From Panulirus ornatus (Eukaryota > Arthropoda > Malacostraca > Decapoda > Palinuridae), in assembly GCF_036320965.1 (NCBI RefSeq), contig NC_092236.1:14992018-15056017 (forward strand): a stretch of 64,000 nt of DNA, in the 5' to 3' direction. The notes under the pieces were generated by a model. That model did not search any database. It worked only from the letters and a program-made list of their open reading frames with translations, and had not been told where the DNA came from. Shown here piece after piece: positions 14,230 to 25,682 of this stretch. A program made the position numbers and the translations under genes. Position 1 is the first letter of the stretch. Each line of letters begins with the position of its first letter.

Positions 14230-14785
14230 CCTTTGGGATTTCTCTGCTTTAGGATCTCGCAAAAGCACCTGTATCAGTGTCTCGGTCCTGTTCTAAGGCG
14301 ATGACAGATCCTTCAGACAGTTATGAGTGCCCTGTTCTAAGTCACCACGTAAAACTATTTGAGCAATGTGCTTTTAGGTAGATGTCACGGATAATCGCCC
14401 TTACCAGTGTTGTGGTTATATTGTTTTAGGACTACGAGTAAAAATGAACAGTTATTTTGTTCCTTTTTGTTTTGAGACAACGAAAAAAAAAAAAGATGGA
14501 CCTTTATCTGTGTCGTGAGCTTGATAGTTTGTGTCACAGTAGAGGGACAATTTTAGCTGCCTCGTGAACCCCTTGTTTTAAGACATTCTGGAGGAACACC
14601 TGCAGTAGTGTTGTGGGCTTGTTGTTATGAGGCACATGGAGAAATACCTCTGGCAGTGGTGTTGACTTACTGTGTGAAGACGGTGGCGAGCGAGTACAGT
14701 CGTCATCTCATTTTGAGAAATTGTGGGGTGCACAGTCCGCGGCAGTGATGTTGTCCCCTTGTTCAAAGACATTCTGGGAAAAATG
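14230..14785 (+). repeat. Degenerate minisatellite, about 60-bp period
   Basis: Recurring GTTCTAAG or GTTTTAAG, CACCTGCAGTAG and AGTGTTGTGG motifs at roughly 60-bp steps, for example 14577-14616, 14640-14680 and 14735-14775. Strongly decayed; the period is approximate. Confidence 0.5.
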
Positions 14786-14792
14786 TTTGAAG

Positions 14793-14912
14793 GAAAGGAG
14801 TTAAGGGAAATAGATTAGAGTAACCGCAGTGAGGAAAGTGGATGCAGAAAAAGAAAGGAGTTGAGGGAAATAGTCTACAGTAACCGTAGTGAGGAAAATG
14901 GATGCAGAAACG
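14793..14912 (+). repeat. 60-bp tandem duplication
   Basis: Two units starting GAAAGGAGTTAAGGGAAATAG (first copy) and GAAAGGAGTTGAGGGAAAT (second copy), each ending GTGAGGAAA(G/A)TGGATGCAGAA. Confidence 0.85.
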
Positions 14913-15021
14913 GAAAAACTTCAGATAGAATTTTTCGTTTTTAGAATAGCAGAACGAATGGGAATCTTGCGGCACCATAGAGCGATGGAAGTGAGGGTAG
15001 AAGTGTATCAAGTCATATAAG

Positions 15022-15235
15022 TTAGGGGCAAGTTCACACGGTAAGTGGTAGAAGTCAGGGCAAGTTAAAACAGTCAGTGGTAGAACTCAAGGAAACTTCT
15101 CACTGCAAGTGATAGAAGTATGGTCAAGTTAACACAGCAAGTGAATGAAAGTACGAAAAGTTCTCACTGTAAATGATAGAAGTCAGGGGATATTTCGCTC
15201 AGCAAATGACGAAAGTCAGGACAACTTACACTCTC
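15022..15235 (+). repeat. Degenerate minisatellite, about 36-bp period
   Basis: About six units built on CAAGTTCACACGGTAAGTG and GTAGAAGTCAGGG, with drifting spacing. No gene. Confidence 0.65.
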
Positions 15236-15501
15236 TCAATAGACCGATGAAAGTGAGAGAGGCGGTTGGTGAGAGAGGAGAGTGAAAGATGAGAAGGTTG
15301 TTTGGAATAAAGTAGCAATTTAGAATCTCAGAGGGATGTTCCGTCTGGGGCTGGGAAGCGAATATGGAAGGCAGACAGAGGGAATGAAACCACCTTTCAT
15401 TATTACGCAAGCTTTGTACCCCTCACTGTTATTAGTTCAGAGCAGAAACTTTATTGTCATCAGACGCTCTTACTACTCATCTACTCATGATACACTTTCC
15501 C

Positions 15502-15504
<3 letters not shown>

Positions 15505-15596
<92 letters not shown>
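15505..15596 (+). repeat. (CT)n microsatellite
   Basis: 46 CT units; the 212-codon frame over it is not a gene. Confidence 0.95.
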
Positions 15597-15600
<4 letters not shown>

Positions 15601-16339
15601 TCTGTATATATACATCTACCTTACCCACTAATCCCTCGTGTTTGACACACGTCGAGGCATTTACCACAAGCGATGTCGCTCCACTGCTTCCACCTCAACA
15701 GCCACTTTTCACCATTTTCCTGACGCTGGGCACTTGCCTCGCTACCTTGCCACTACCAGTCTCACACGACGTGCAAGAGCAACTGGGACACGACCCAGTC
15801 TTGATAATCCCATTCCTCACGTTCGAGACTTTACTTCCCCCTGACATAGGTTCTGCTTCCTTCATAAGAAATCTGTCATTTGCTTTTCTAGTTACGTTCT
15901 TCCACGGGAAGAAAGATTTACCTTTTTTTTTTTCAAGGGAAAAAAAAAGAAAAAGATGGAGTATGTCTTTATAAGTTAATACGATATATAGTATTTAGGA
16001 CTGAAGTTACGGCCATGCCAGGTTAATGACTGTGGTGGGTGATATTAACTTGAAACACTGATTCTCGTCTCATCTCTTTCATGCATCAGATTTATTGTAT
16101 CCACTAAAGTACTTCTGTATAACTTTTTCCAGGGGCCCGGCTGTATATATCAGATGATACCTGGAACATGTACTTATGCGTGTCTCGTAACTGGAACTTT
16201 GTTATGTAACCAGAGAGGAAGCCTTTTACCTCACCAGACAAGAAAGTGATTCATCACATGGTATATAACAAGTATATATATAAAGATTTATGAAACATTC
16301 TTGGTGCGATGGAAGTCATTCATGTCATACAAGGAACTT

Positions 16340-16468
<129 letters not shown>

Positions 16469-16469
16469 C

Positions 16470-16712
16470 ATTGTACTTAATCGCCGTCTCCCGCATTAGC
16501 GAGGTAGCGCAAGGAAACAGACGAGGAGTGGCCCAACCCACCCACATACACATGTATATACATAAACGCCCACACACGCACATATACATATATATATACA
16601 CTTCAACGCATACATACATATACATACACAGACATATACATATATACACGTGTGCATATTCAAACTTGCTGCCTTCATCCATTCTCGTCGCCACCCCGCC
16701 ACAAATGAAACA
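16470..16712 (-). mobile_element. LINE 3' UTR fragment
   Basis: CCGCATTAGCGAGGTAGCGC near 16493-16512, then ACAGACGAGGAGTGGCCCAA and an ACATATAC-rich stretch. The reverse complement matches the last part of the 29950-31105 LINE (30880-31080). It abuts a (TA)n(TG)n array on the left and a C-run on the right. Confidence 0.75.
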
Positions 16713-16814
16713 GCCCCCCCCCCCCCCCACGGGCCTTTCTAAGGGCTCCTGAGACCCAAGGTTGCGTTATTAGTATTATAGAACATATGCCTCTTGTGCT
16801 GGAGGCTCAGTGAC

Positions 16815-16816
<2 letters not shown>

Positions 16817-16884
<68 letters not shown>
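16817..16884 (+). repeat. (GA)n microsatellite
   Basis: About 33 GA units. Confidence 0.95.
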
Positions 16885-16888
<4 letters not shown>

Positions 16889-18029
16889 CCTTGCCCTCAG
16901 GATAGACTTAGACACCAGTCGCGGTCTGAAGGCTTCTTAGCGGCTACGTTCTTATTCGAGATCAACACATTGTCAAGCGGCTTCTGTGATACGAAAATCG
17001 AATCGTTGTCACTTGACGGGTTAGAATGACCCAAAAACTCTCACAAGAACTGTGCCAGTTTTCCGAATAATTTACGGATCTTTATGGATATCAAAAGTTG
17101 ACGATCAACTCGGTGAAATGTTTGCTCTGTTAAGGGAGACTGCCATGACTTAAGCTCATACCATTAAAGGAGAGGGGTATTACCGTATAGTAAGCTCATT
17201 GACAGAGCTCTCTCATATCGCAAGTCTGGTGGAGGTTGGTTGAGACGTGAGCCCAACAAGAAGACATTTCCGTGTCGCAGGCGAACGAATAGGAATTCTC
17301 TGTGTCGATGGTTTATCAACAGCTATTTACCGTATTGTAAGCTTTTAGCTTAGCTGTGTCGCACACTGCCATTGCGAGACTAGACGTATAAAGGCATGGT
17401 CGTGTCGCGGAAGTAACACAAGAGAGTCCTATGTGAAATGAATACAGCGATTCCCTCGCTCCACACTGTAGCACTGACGTATATATATCTCCCCCCTTAG
17501 AGCTGAGCCTACCACTTGTTTACGAGGAATGAATAACGCTTCCATTTATCATTGTAAACAAAACGATATTTTCAGGTCGTTACACAGCGAGCACGAACTC
17601 CAGAAAATAAATTCCTAGTCATGTTAAACATTTTCATATTCACAGAGCGACTTACGTTCATCGTTGCAAACACGTGCAGTAAATAGAGGTGAATTTCACA
17701 TCCAGTTCCTTTGTTGTGCTTCTTTTTTTTCCATTTTAAGTTAAATTATCGTACATTTTCAACTACAAAGCAAACCACTGACTTCTTAGATTTGACTGTC
17801 CAAGTAAAATGATGTGACGAAAGTTATTAGATATTCAACGTATTGTTTTCGCTCATTTCAAATTAATGTAATTAATAAAGTCCCTTTTTTTATGTGAGGC
17901 TCTTAAGGCTGTTATCACTTCTCCTTTAAACGACACGAAGCACTTTTATTTCTTCTTCGACTGTAGCCTCAAACCTTACGGCAAATTAACTCAGCATCCA
18001 TGAAGATCACCACCATCTTTCATCTGGCC

Positions 18030-18350
18030 TAATATTTCTCGATGTTACAGCATCTCTGAACAGACCAAGCAACCCTTCAACTTGCCTAGCATCTATAAGA
18101 AGGATGATCAATTCAAGATAACCAGCATGCCTCAACAGGTTTATTATCTCTCTCCATGCCCAGCATCTCTCAACAGGACCTAGCATTTTTTCCAACAAGC
18201 TCAGCAATCTCTAGATATAACCAACCTCTCACAACAGGCCTGATATCTCTCAATAGGCCAAACAGCTTTCCAATCGGTCCTGTATCTCTCAAAGGTCTCA
18301 ACATCACTCAAGCATATATGGCAACCTTTCAGCTTACCTAACATCCCCTC
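18030..18350 (-). repeat. Degenerate minisatellite of the GAGAGATGCTGG family
   Basis: Plus strand repeats CAGCATCTCTCAACAGG(C/A)C variants every 20-40 bp (18049, 18160, 18215, 18235). Its reverse complement, GGCCTGTTGAGAGATGCTG, is the unit of the array at 48660-49330. Confidence 0.65.
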
Positions 18351-19984
18351 CACCCAACACAAAGAGGGGGCGGGGGGGAAGGGCGTCTCTCATCACGTCA
18401 GCACCGATTACGAGACCTCTAAAAGTTGATTAACGAGAGGGCCACCTTACCCGTCTGCCCTTATAGCGTTCGCGTTCTCTGCTGGCTATATCTGCTAGCA
18501 GCTTCTCACTCACTCTACTGGTAGGAAATGGCCCCGAGTCGACCATTGTATATGGGGCAGTGAGGGAAGAGTGGAGGGAGATGGTGCATATAGGATGATT
18601 GGACGGCTAGGGAAATGGGTAAAGGAAAAGGAAAAGAAAGGGAGCGGTGTTGGAAAGAGGTGATCAAGGTAGGAGGAACGAGGTAGCGGACAAGTTAAAG
18701 GAAGTAGTCTCGGAGAAGGATCAGTCTGGGTTAGGTAGAAACGGAAGGATGAAATGAATACAGAGAGCAGGATGCAAGGAAAGGGTAGGAAAGAGGTAGT
18801 ATGGGAGGAGTGTAAGGTGAGAGGGGTTAAAAGGGTAAGTGGAATTTGGTTGCCGAGGGAAAGGTGTTCCTGCCTGTGTATTGAGGAGACGTGGAGACTT
18901 GGTGCTGATGTACGCAGGTTTGAAGATTTTTTTGATTAGAGGAAGATCTATACGGAAAGAACAAGTAAGAGGAGACCTGTTGGGCTATACTAAGATCATT
19001 TGCTACCAATCTTTTGGGAAGAAAGTTACACGAGTATACAGTTACTCTATAAGTTACATAACTCTTTCTTACTTCCGTACTGAATCTTTTGCAGAAGGTT
19101 GTTTAGTGTGGAGGGAAGGATGCATAGGATGGCATCGAAGAAAGCTCGATAATGGTCGTATAGATGGAGGACTTTTCGAGGTTTAGAAGGAGGGGCGAGG
19201 AGGTTGGCGTACGGGGGTGGAGGTCCTGTGCACTGGATGTGCCACCTCAGACCAAGGCGTCTGGGGTTCGGTAGTGGGACCTGGCTGCTACCCCCTCGTT
19301 ACGTCAGGATTCTCTCAGCCTCGCAAGAGCAGGCTTCCAGCTGGCCTCTGAAAAGAGCTTCCTCTCGCTGAGCATCCGGAGGGTTGATGGGGAAAGGAGG
19401 AAAGACAGGAAGGGGGATATAGAGACGACAAGAGAAAGGAGAAGGTGAAGTAAGAAAGAAAAGACAGGTTTTAAATGACTATGGTCTTTAATGCTTCCAC
19501 TTCAGCTTGGTCCCTCATGGGCTCTCTTTAATCATAATGAACTCGCAGTGTTTTTAAGGACTCAACTCATCTCCTTTAAAAAGTTAAGTAGTTGTACATA
19601 ACAGGTTACGTCATCACGACTGGACTAATTCATTACCTTGAAGGGGTTTCGTAACTGAGATCAAAAGATATAATCATACTACTGACGGTGATTATCAGAG
19701 AGCTATATCACAGAACGCTTCCTAAGAAAGGATGTAGAGTACTGTGAATAAGAAATTGAGTCTTCCTTCTTGAGAGAGCGAAGCATCGACGTCTACAGGT
19801 TGATTAGTCGCGCTTAAGGGTTTCAGAATTCGTAGAGAGAAAGAGATCAGATCATCTTAATGGGAACATACGTCTGCATTAATCCCTTCAAAGGATGCTA
19901 CCCAACTCAGATCCTTCTTGTGTCTCCACCATATATATATATATTCCATTTCCTCTACTCTTTGTTTCTATTTTGCGGATCCGA

Positions 19985-20099
<115 letters not shown>

Positions 20100-20256
20100 G
20101 AGAAACAAAAGATTTATTACGCCCCCCCATGTCACCGAACCGACCTCAGAAGAGGTCCTTGTAGTTACGACCCTCTCATCATGGGAGCTATCATGCCCCA
20201 AGTCGTATCTAAGTGAGAAAGTGTTTCTGGAAATAGCGTGACAATTTTGGCTTAAA

Positions 20257-20259
<3 letters not shown>

Positions 20260-20323
<64 letters not shown>
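20260..20323 (+). repeat. (TA)n microsatellite
   Basis: About 32 TA units. Confidence 0.95.
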
Positions 20324-20325
<2 letters not shown>

Positions 20326-20825
20326 ACAAATTCATTGAAACATATATCTAAACTACAAATTGTTGAATATGTAAAACTTTTCCGCGGGAGTTGCTCCATG
20401 TACCGTTAAATTATTCAAAATTCAAACGAATTTCAACGCGTCAACCGAGGCGGGGAACACAGTAGTGGTGATCAGATCAGACGTGCTGAGCGGGTTTATA
20501 TGCCTTCATTTTTATGTCCCTACTCAAGACATGTACAAGATGAGATCCCCTGGATAGACATGTATTTGGAGAAGTCAGTATCACATTACGTACCATTGGG
20601 TGTACGTGGCTTTACTGTAAGCTGTGAGTAATGTTTTGTATTCATGACAGTATCTTAATTCCGCGGTACGCATACCATTACAGCATTCATACAGATCTGT
20701 ATTCAGTATGGCTGAGTGCTCGAAATTTTCTGCTTATGTGAAATGGAGTGCAAAAACGTGGTAAATTCAGTCAGCCAAAACCAAGTTGTCCAGATTATAA
20801 TTGTGCGTCTCCAAGTGTTGTGTGC

Positions 20826-20913
<88 letters not shown>
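20826..20913 (+). repeat. (TA)n outside the left 186-bp repeat
   Basis: 44 TA units ending 12 nt before the inverted repeat. Confidence 0.95.
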
Positions 20914-20916
<3 letters not shown>

Positions 20917-20925
20917 TTGTCGTCG

Positions 20926-21111
20926 ACTGGGCAGAAGGAGGCGTGGGCGGAGGTGGAGGTTGCAGGTCCTCCTGACGGTAAAGAGGAACACGGCAACAAT
21001 AGAACGGGGTCACTAGGCCGCTCGGCTCTCCTGTGCATTGTCTTCCGCCCGGCGCCTACTGCAGTTTTACCTTTCAGAAAACAAAGATCCATTAAATCCT
21101 ATCTCTAGCTC
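20926..21111 (-). repeat. 186-bp perfect inverted repeat, left copy
   Basis: The reverse complement of this stretch is identical, by reading, to 45295-45480. It runs from ACTGGGCAG on the outer side to CTCTAGCTC on the inner side. A (TA)n array lies just outside and a (CT)n array just inside. The minus strand has an open frame through the whole repeat (start MDLCFLKGKT), shared by the other copy. The nature of the element is unknown. Confidence 0.9.
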
Positions 21112-21124
21112 TATATATAACCGA

Positions 21125-21125
<1 letters not shown>

Positions 21126-21200
<75 letters not shown>
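21126..21200 (+). repeat. (CT)n inside the left 186-bp repeat
   Basis: CT array starting 15 nt past the inverted repeat. Confidence 0.95.
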
Positions 21201-21203
<3 letters not shown>

Positions 21204-21595
21204 CTCTAAGACGCTGGGTTATCTCGGGCATCTCTTCTCGCCCCGATAACTGTTTTCTGGGTCTTATTGTTTGTTTGTTTTCTTTTTCCGATGCAACAAA
21301 AGTCTTGCCTTTGGTCGAGTCTATGTATATCTTTTTTATATGTCGATCTTTTACGTCGTAACTGAAAGCCTTTACGCCTGTTTCTAGGACTGCAAGTTTA
21401 AGTAATGGAAACTGCAAGCAAATATTATTTGATGAAATATGACTATTAGAAAATTTAGACTTGGCTTTATGGTAAAATACATCTGCTGCTAGATCATGAA
21501 GTCGTCATCTTATTCAGCAACTGACTTGACTTAATTTATATTATGGAATTGATAAATGAGAGATTTGCGTAAACTAATTTAAGGTTCGTGTACCG

Positions 21596-21785
21596 ATGTG
21601 AGCGGATGTGGCCTTTCTTCGTGTTTCCTGGCGCTACCCCACTCACGCAGGGGATGGCGATGCTGTTTGCTGCGGGGCATGATGGCGCAGAGAATGGATG
21701 AAGTGAGCAAGTTTGATTATGCACATGTGGATATATGTATACATATGTATGTGTACGTGTGTATGTGCGTATATATATACATATA
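21596..21785 (+). mobile_element. LINE 3' UTR fragment joined to a Penelope-like element
   Basis: GTGTTTCCTGGCGCTACCCC, then a GGATGGCGATG-like stretch, then GTATACATATGTATGTG runs, parallel to 30780-30960 of the LINE. It passes straight into the Penelope-like sequence at 21787. Confidence 0.65.
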
Positions 21786-21786
21786 T

Positions 21787-22577
21787 ATCTTAATCAGGAA
21801 CTCACCAGAAAGTTCTGCAGGATGCATCTATCGAGTGCCATATAGACTTTGTGATAAGTTTTATGTTTGGCTTACTTGTAAGGATCTTTCTGTTAGACTT
21901 AAGCAACATAAATATTGTATAAGACCAGGACAAGAATCAAATGCCTTGTTTCATCATGTTAGAAATTATGGTCATTGTATTGACTGGAGTAATGCCATCT
22001 CAGTTATAAAACTTTAACTCCTGTACCACGAGAAATATCATTGAATCTTCTATTATTAGATGCACAAAGAATTGTAACCTTAATATTAGTGAAGGTCTGT
22101 ACAAATTGGATAGCTATATTATTGATAAGATTTGTAAGCAGTTCCCCTTCTTGTCCATATGTTACATTCGGATAGTCACTTGTTTACTAAATGGCGTCCT
22201 AGCTACGTATCTTCGTTGTATATCTGTAATCCCCAGTAATCAGCATAGAAGAGCCATGGAAGGTACCATGGAAAGTTCCACTGTTAGTGTCAGCATATTT
22301 CAAACCCCTACTCCGCCGCTGGCAGGAAGCTGGCGCCGGGCAGTGGGACAGTAGTCATCGGCCGGCTTAGTTTGGAGACACACACAGGTCTCCCCGCTAA
22401 CTTGTGTTCTCACTCTCTTTGCTGTCAAGCTTCGAAATAGATATATTTTTGTACCGTAGGTTTGATTGCAAGCCTGAGGAGACTCACGGAACTTATATAT
22501 CAACTGACTGTTATATTTCTTTCTTGTATCTTCCCTGATGATGTGATTATTACATGAAAATGCACTTGGGAACTGTT
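21787..22577 (+). mobile_element. Decayed Penelope-like element, GIY-YIG endonuclease end
   Basis: 21787-22017 encodes GCIYRVPYRLC, FYVWLTCKDLSVRLKQHK, GQESNALFHHVRNYGHCIDW: the C-terminal GIY-YIG-type endonuclease of Penelope-like elements. The tyrosine-glycine signature is altered (YVW) and frames shift after 22017, with more similarity in YIIDKICKQF. The 3' tail GATGATGTGATTATTAC ... TGCACTTGGGAACT is at 22538-22577. About 22160-22495 does not match the other copy and looks like an insertion. Not functional. Confidence 0.8.
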
Positions 22578-23343
22578 TGATGGCCGTTGTCTGACCAAAG
22601 CCGCTTAGGATTTGTCTGTAGGGAATATAGATTTGCATTTTTATATCTAACTCTTCATCTGTCCAAGGTGGAACATTAGAAGGAAAAAACTCAAAAGCTC
22701 TCACCTGTGTTTACTCACTTTGTCCGTGTGTTAAAGTGGACATTTCTGGTTATTCTGATTTAAAACTAACTGGAAAATTCTAAAGAAAGTATGCTGACGA
22801 TGACAGTGACAGACGTTATGGTTTCTTTGAACCAACATAATTTTCTCCAGCAAGTTCCAGTCTCATAACCTTTTTCCTCTTTTATTTATTCTTTGTCTCG
22901 ATGATGGTAATTTCATGAAATTTCTTAGGTTACTTCTTAACAATTCCTCATTTTTATGGAAATGAATTGTTTGAATATAGGTACACGTTTTAAAGGGAAT
23001 GAATGATAAATCTAAAAAAGAAAAAATTTAAGAGTCGAAGTTACATTGTACCAGGGTTTCGTAAACCAGCGACTGATAGCCTGATTACTATGTCGAGACA
23101 ATACAAAACCTTTCTAAAACAAACAACGGAATTTCAGACGATATTAATCCATCTGTAGAATTGTACCATAAAGTCCATAGCATTACAAGATTATTTCTTG
23201 TTTCTTTTAGACTGGTAACCTGACAGCCAGAGATGAAAAGTAACATCTGGATGCAAAACTCTTTTCTGATTGCAACTCATTTGATTACTAGCATCATATT
23301 CTGTTGTGATGTGAGAGGAAAAATCGTTATGAATTCATGATGT
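22578..23343. other. No gene recognised
   Basis: AT-rich unique sequence between the Penelope-like relic and the end of T1. Confidence 0.6.
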
Positions 23344-23349
23344 TTTACT
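23344..23349 (-). terminator. Candidate T1 poly(A) signal AGTAAA
   Basis: AGTAAA (variant hexamer) on the minus strand, 40 nt past the T1 stop codon, inside GGCATCAGTAAAAC. T3 has the same variant at the matching place, while T2 has AATAAA. Confidence 0.55.
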
Positions 23350-23388
23350 GATGCCATCTTACATTCGCATCGTTCTCAGAGAGAGCGA

Positions 23389-24543
23389 TTACACAGCATT
23401 TGCCTTGATCCAGTCGACGAAGTAAGCCACCTCGCAGTACACGCCTGGGTAGTTTGGACGGGCACAGCCGTAGCCCCAAGACACGATGCCAGCCAGGTAG
23501 TCGGACCCAGTGTCGCTGCAGGCCAGAGGTCCGCCAGAGTCACCCTGGCAGGAGTCCTTGCCGCCCTCTGGCACACCAGCGCAGATCATGGAGTCATCAA
23601 TTTCGTTCTGGCCGTAAGCATTGCGGCACTCTGCGTCAGACACGATGGGCACAGTCACCTTCTGTAGGACATCTGGGCTGCTGCCTCCCTCAACAGTGGT
23701 GCCCCAACCTGAGACAACACAGTTACCGCTGGCAGAATGACCCTGCGCTGGAATAGCAATGGCACTGACGAATTCGTTGAAGGTGAGGGGTTGAGAAAAT
23801 TTAAGGAGGGAGACGTCGTTGCTGATAGTGAAGGCGTTGTAGTCCTCATGCTGGATGATCTTAGAGAGAATAACTGTCTGTTCGTTCCCTTCATTCACAT
23901 CCATGTCATGCTCACCAGCTACAACCTGGAAGGATTTGGAATAGATATATCAGTATTTCTTAATGTATATATAGTTCAGCATTATGCCCTTTAGTATAGG
24001 CATTACACTATGAACATGTTTATAAGAAGTGAATATTTTAGTCATCTATAGTGAAGCACAGAACAACTTTGTTTATTCGCTTCACTTTGAAATTAACTAC
24101 TTAATATTTGTGTCAATGTTCTGACTTACTTGGAGATAATCTGGTTTGTCCATATCCTCTCCCTGGACACAGTGACCAGCACAGATAGCCCAGTGTTCAT
24201 TGTAGATGGAAGCCCCGCAGAAGTGGAAGGCAAAGCCCCAGGAGATGTCCTGGAAGCTCAGCTGGTAAGGAAGTTCACCGGGGGTGACGTCAGTACCACC
24301 TACGATCTTGTTCAGACCTCGGCGGAACGTGGGCTTGCCCGAGGGGGCGGCTGTGGACAGATATGTGATAAGACAATCGTCAGTAGTGTGATGTACTGAT
24401 TATGATATCACCTAGAACTGAAGGTCTGAAAAGCGTAAAGCAGTATTTTATATATCTTGGTAAATGAACAGACGTTGACTACGTAGAGGATGTTACTGAC
24501 CAAAGGCTCCAGCGAGGAGGAGGCAGAACACGAGGGTCTTCAT
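23389..24543 (-). CDS. Trypsinogen T1 (S1 serine protease), 3 exons, 266 aa
   Basis: Secreted digestive endopeptidase that cuts after Lys/Arg. Exons on the minus strand: 24501-24543, 24130-24350 and 23389-23925; all introns are GT-AG (150 and 204 bp). The spliced product is 266 aa: signal peptide 1-15, propeptide to K29, mature chain from I30 (IVGGTD). The catalytic triad is H74 (AGHC), D125 (SNDVSLL) and S218 (GDSGGP). D212 equals chymotrypsin Asp189, and Gly216/Gly226 are kept (SWGYG, YPGVY), so the pocket is trypsin-type. Residues 92-104 form the calcium loop ([14 protein letters not shown]2 and T3 have N at position 95). Ten cysteines in the mature chain include the four standard pairs plus C71 and C252. 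The start is the first ATG after the TATA box and sits in a GCC-ATG-A context. The gene points away from T2, 3.4 kb off. Family and role are certain; the tissue (hepatopancreas) is inferred from the family. Confidence 0.97.
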
Positions 24544-24580
24544 GGCTGGTCTCTGGTGAAGATCTGCTGACGCCTTCGCC

Positions 24581-24618
24581 ATTTATACAGGCCAGGCGGG
24601 TTCGCCAAACTCCTTATC
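24581..24618 (-). promoter_or_regulatory. T1 core promoter: GATAAG plus TATAAAT
   Basis: GATAAG lies at 24613-24618 and TATAAAT at 24581-24587, both read on the minus strand, 31 nt apart start to start. The TATA box begins 44 nt before the ATG, so transcription should start near 24557 in TCTTCACC, leaving a 5' leader of only about 14 nt. The same arrangement precedes the other three genes. GATA-factor control is inferred from the motif. Confidence 0.8.
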
Positions 24619-25609
24619 TTTGTTTTTCTTGTGGTGACTCCTCCCCACCTGCTCTCAAGCAGCACCGTGGGACTTTCCAAGGCATTTATCTGGGATTCTA
24701 ATGTTTTTACTTTATCCATGCATATCTACCAACCAAAGCTCTAGAGCGTCCGTTGCAAGTGTTAAGATTTCATGTCATTTTCCACCGGTGATCTACGAGC
24801 ATATTAGTTGGAGTATTGATTCTCTCAGTCCATGGATTTCCCCCCCCCCCCCCTCCTCATGATGTTTTCTCATTACCTTTATGCAGTCTTTCGTACGAGA
24901 ATCCCTCTCAGTTTTTTCCACTCACTCCTTGAATCAAATCCATCTATGAGATCGAACTAAGCCGGTAACTGAGCTGCTTCGTTGGCTACATATAAGTTTC
25001 ATGGAACACCATTCTGATGTAATAACGCAAATTGTAGTATTCTCTGTAGTAATCATACTTACATATTCCCAGGAATGGTGTTTTGTTTTTCAATGAGGAA
25101 TGCTTTCTTTGTAAATCTCGCATAGTCTTTCTGAAGATGATTCTCTTCCGTAAACCCATTCAGACTCGGGTAAGCTACTTCGTGAGAATATGTTCCAGAT
25201 TTGGACTTGAGCTTCTCTGGTCATTCATTTCCATACACCACTAATGATTCAGGCGGAAAGGCCATGGGATCAACCGGCAATCGTCGCTATGCCAGGTCAC
25301 GTCGCCACGTACTTATCTGCAATCGCGGATGTAAGGGCCAGTGAAAGACCTTTTTCTTCTAATCCTTCTAGACAGTTTTGAGGCCTAGGGTTTCCCTCGT
25401 CTGAAGTGGGGTTTTTTTTTTTTCTCATATGTTGTGATTTTTCGCTCCTTGTCGAAGAGTCGTCTTGTATCCCTGTGAAGTGAGCATGTGCCACGACGGT
25501 GTAGAACATCAGACGAGCTCGATGGAAAATTGAGTCACAAATTAGTCGCTGAAATAGTAGGGACTTTCTGACTCCGGCGCGCCTCGTAACCCTCGCGTGG
25601 TTCTCTCTT

Positions 25610-25682
<73 letters not shown>

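Noticed and set aside
22300..22704. 134-codon minus-strand frame (CNNHIIREDTRKKYN)
   Set aside because: Part of it is the reverse complement of the Penelope-like 3' tail; no known protein domain.
23454..23756. Antisense frames over trypsin exon 3 (also at 28733, 35366 and 38919)
   Set aside because: Shadow frames created by the codon bias of the trypsin exon; they recur in each copy only because the exon does.
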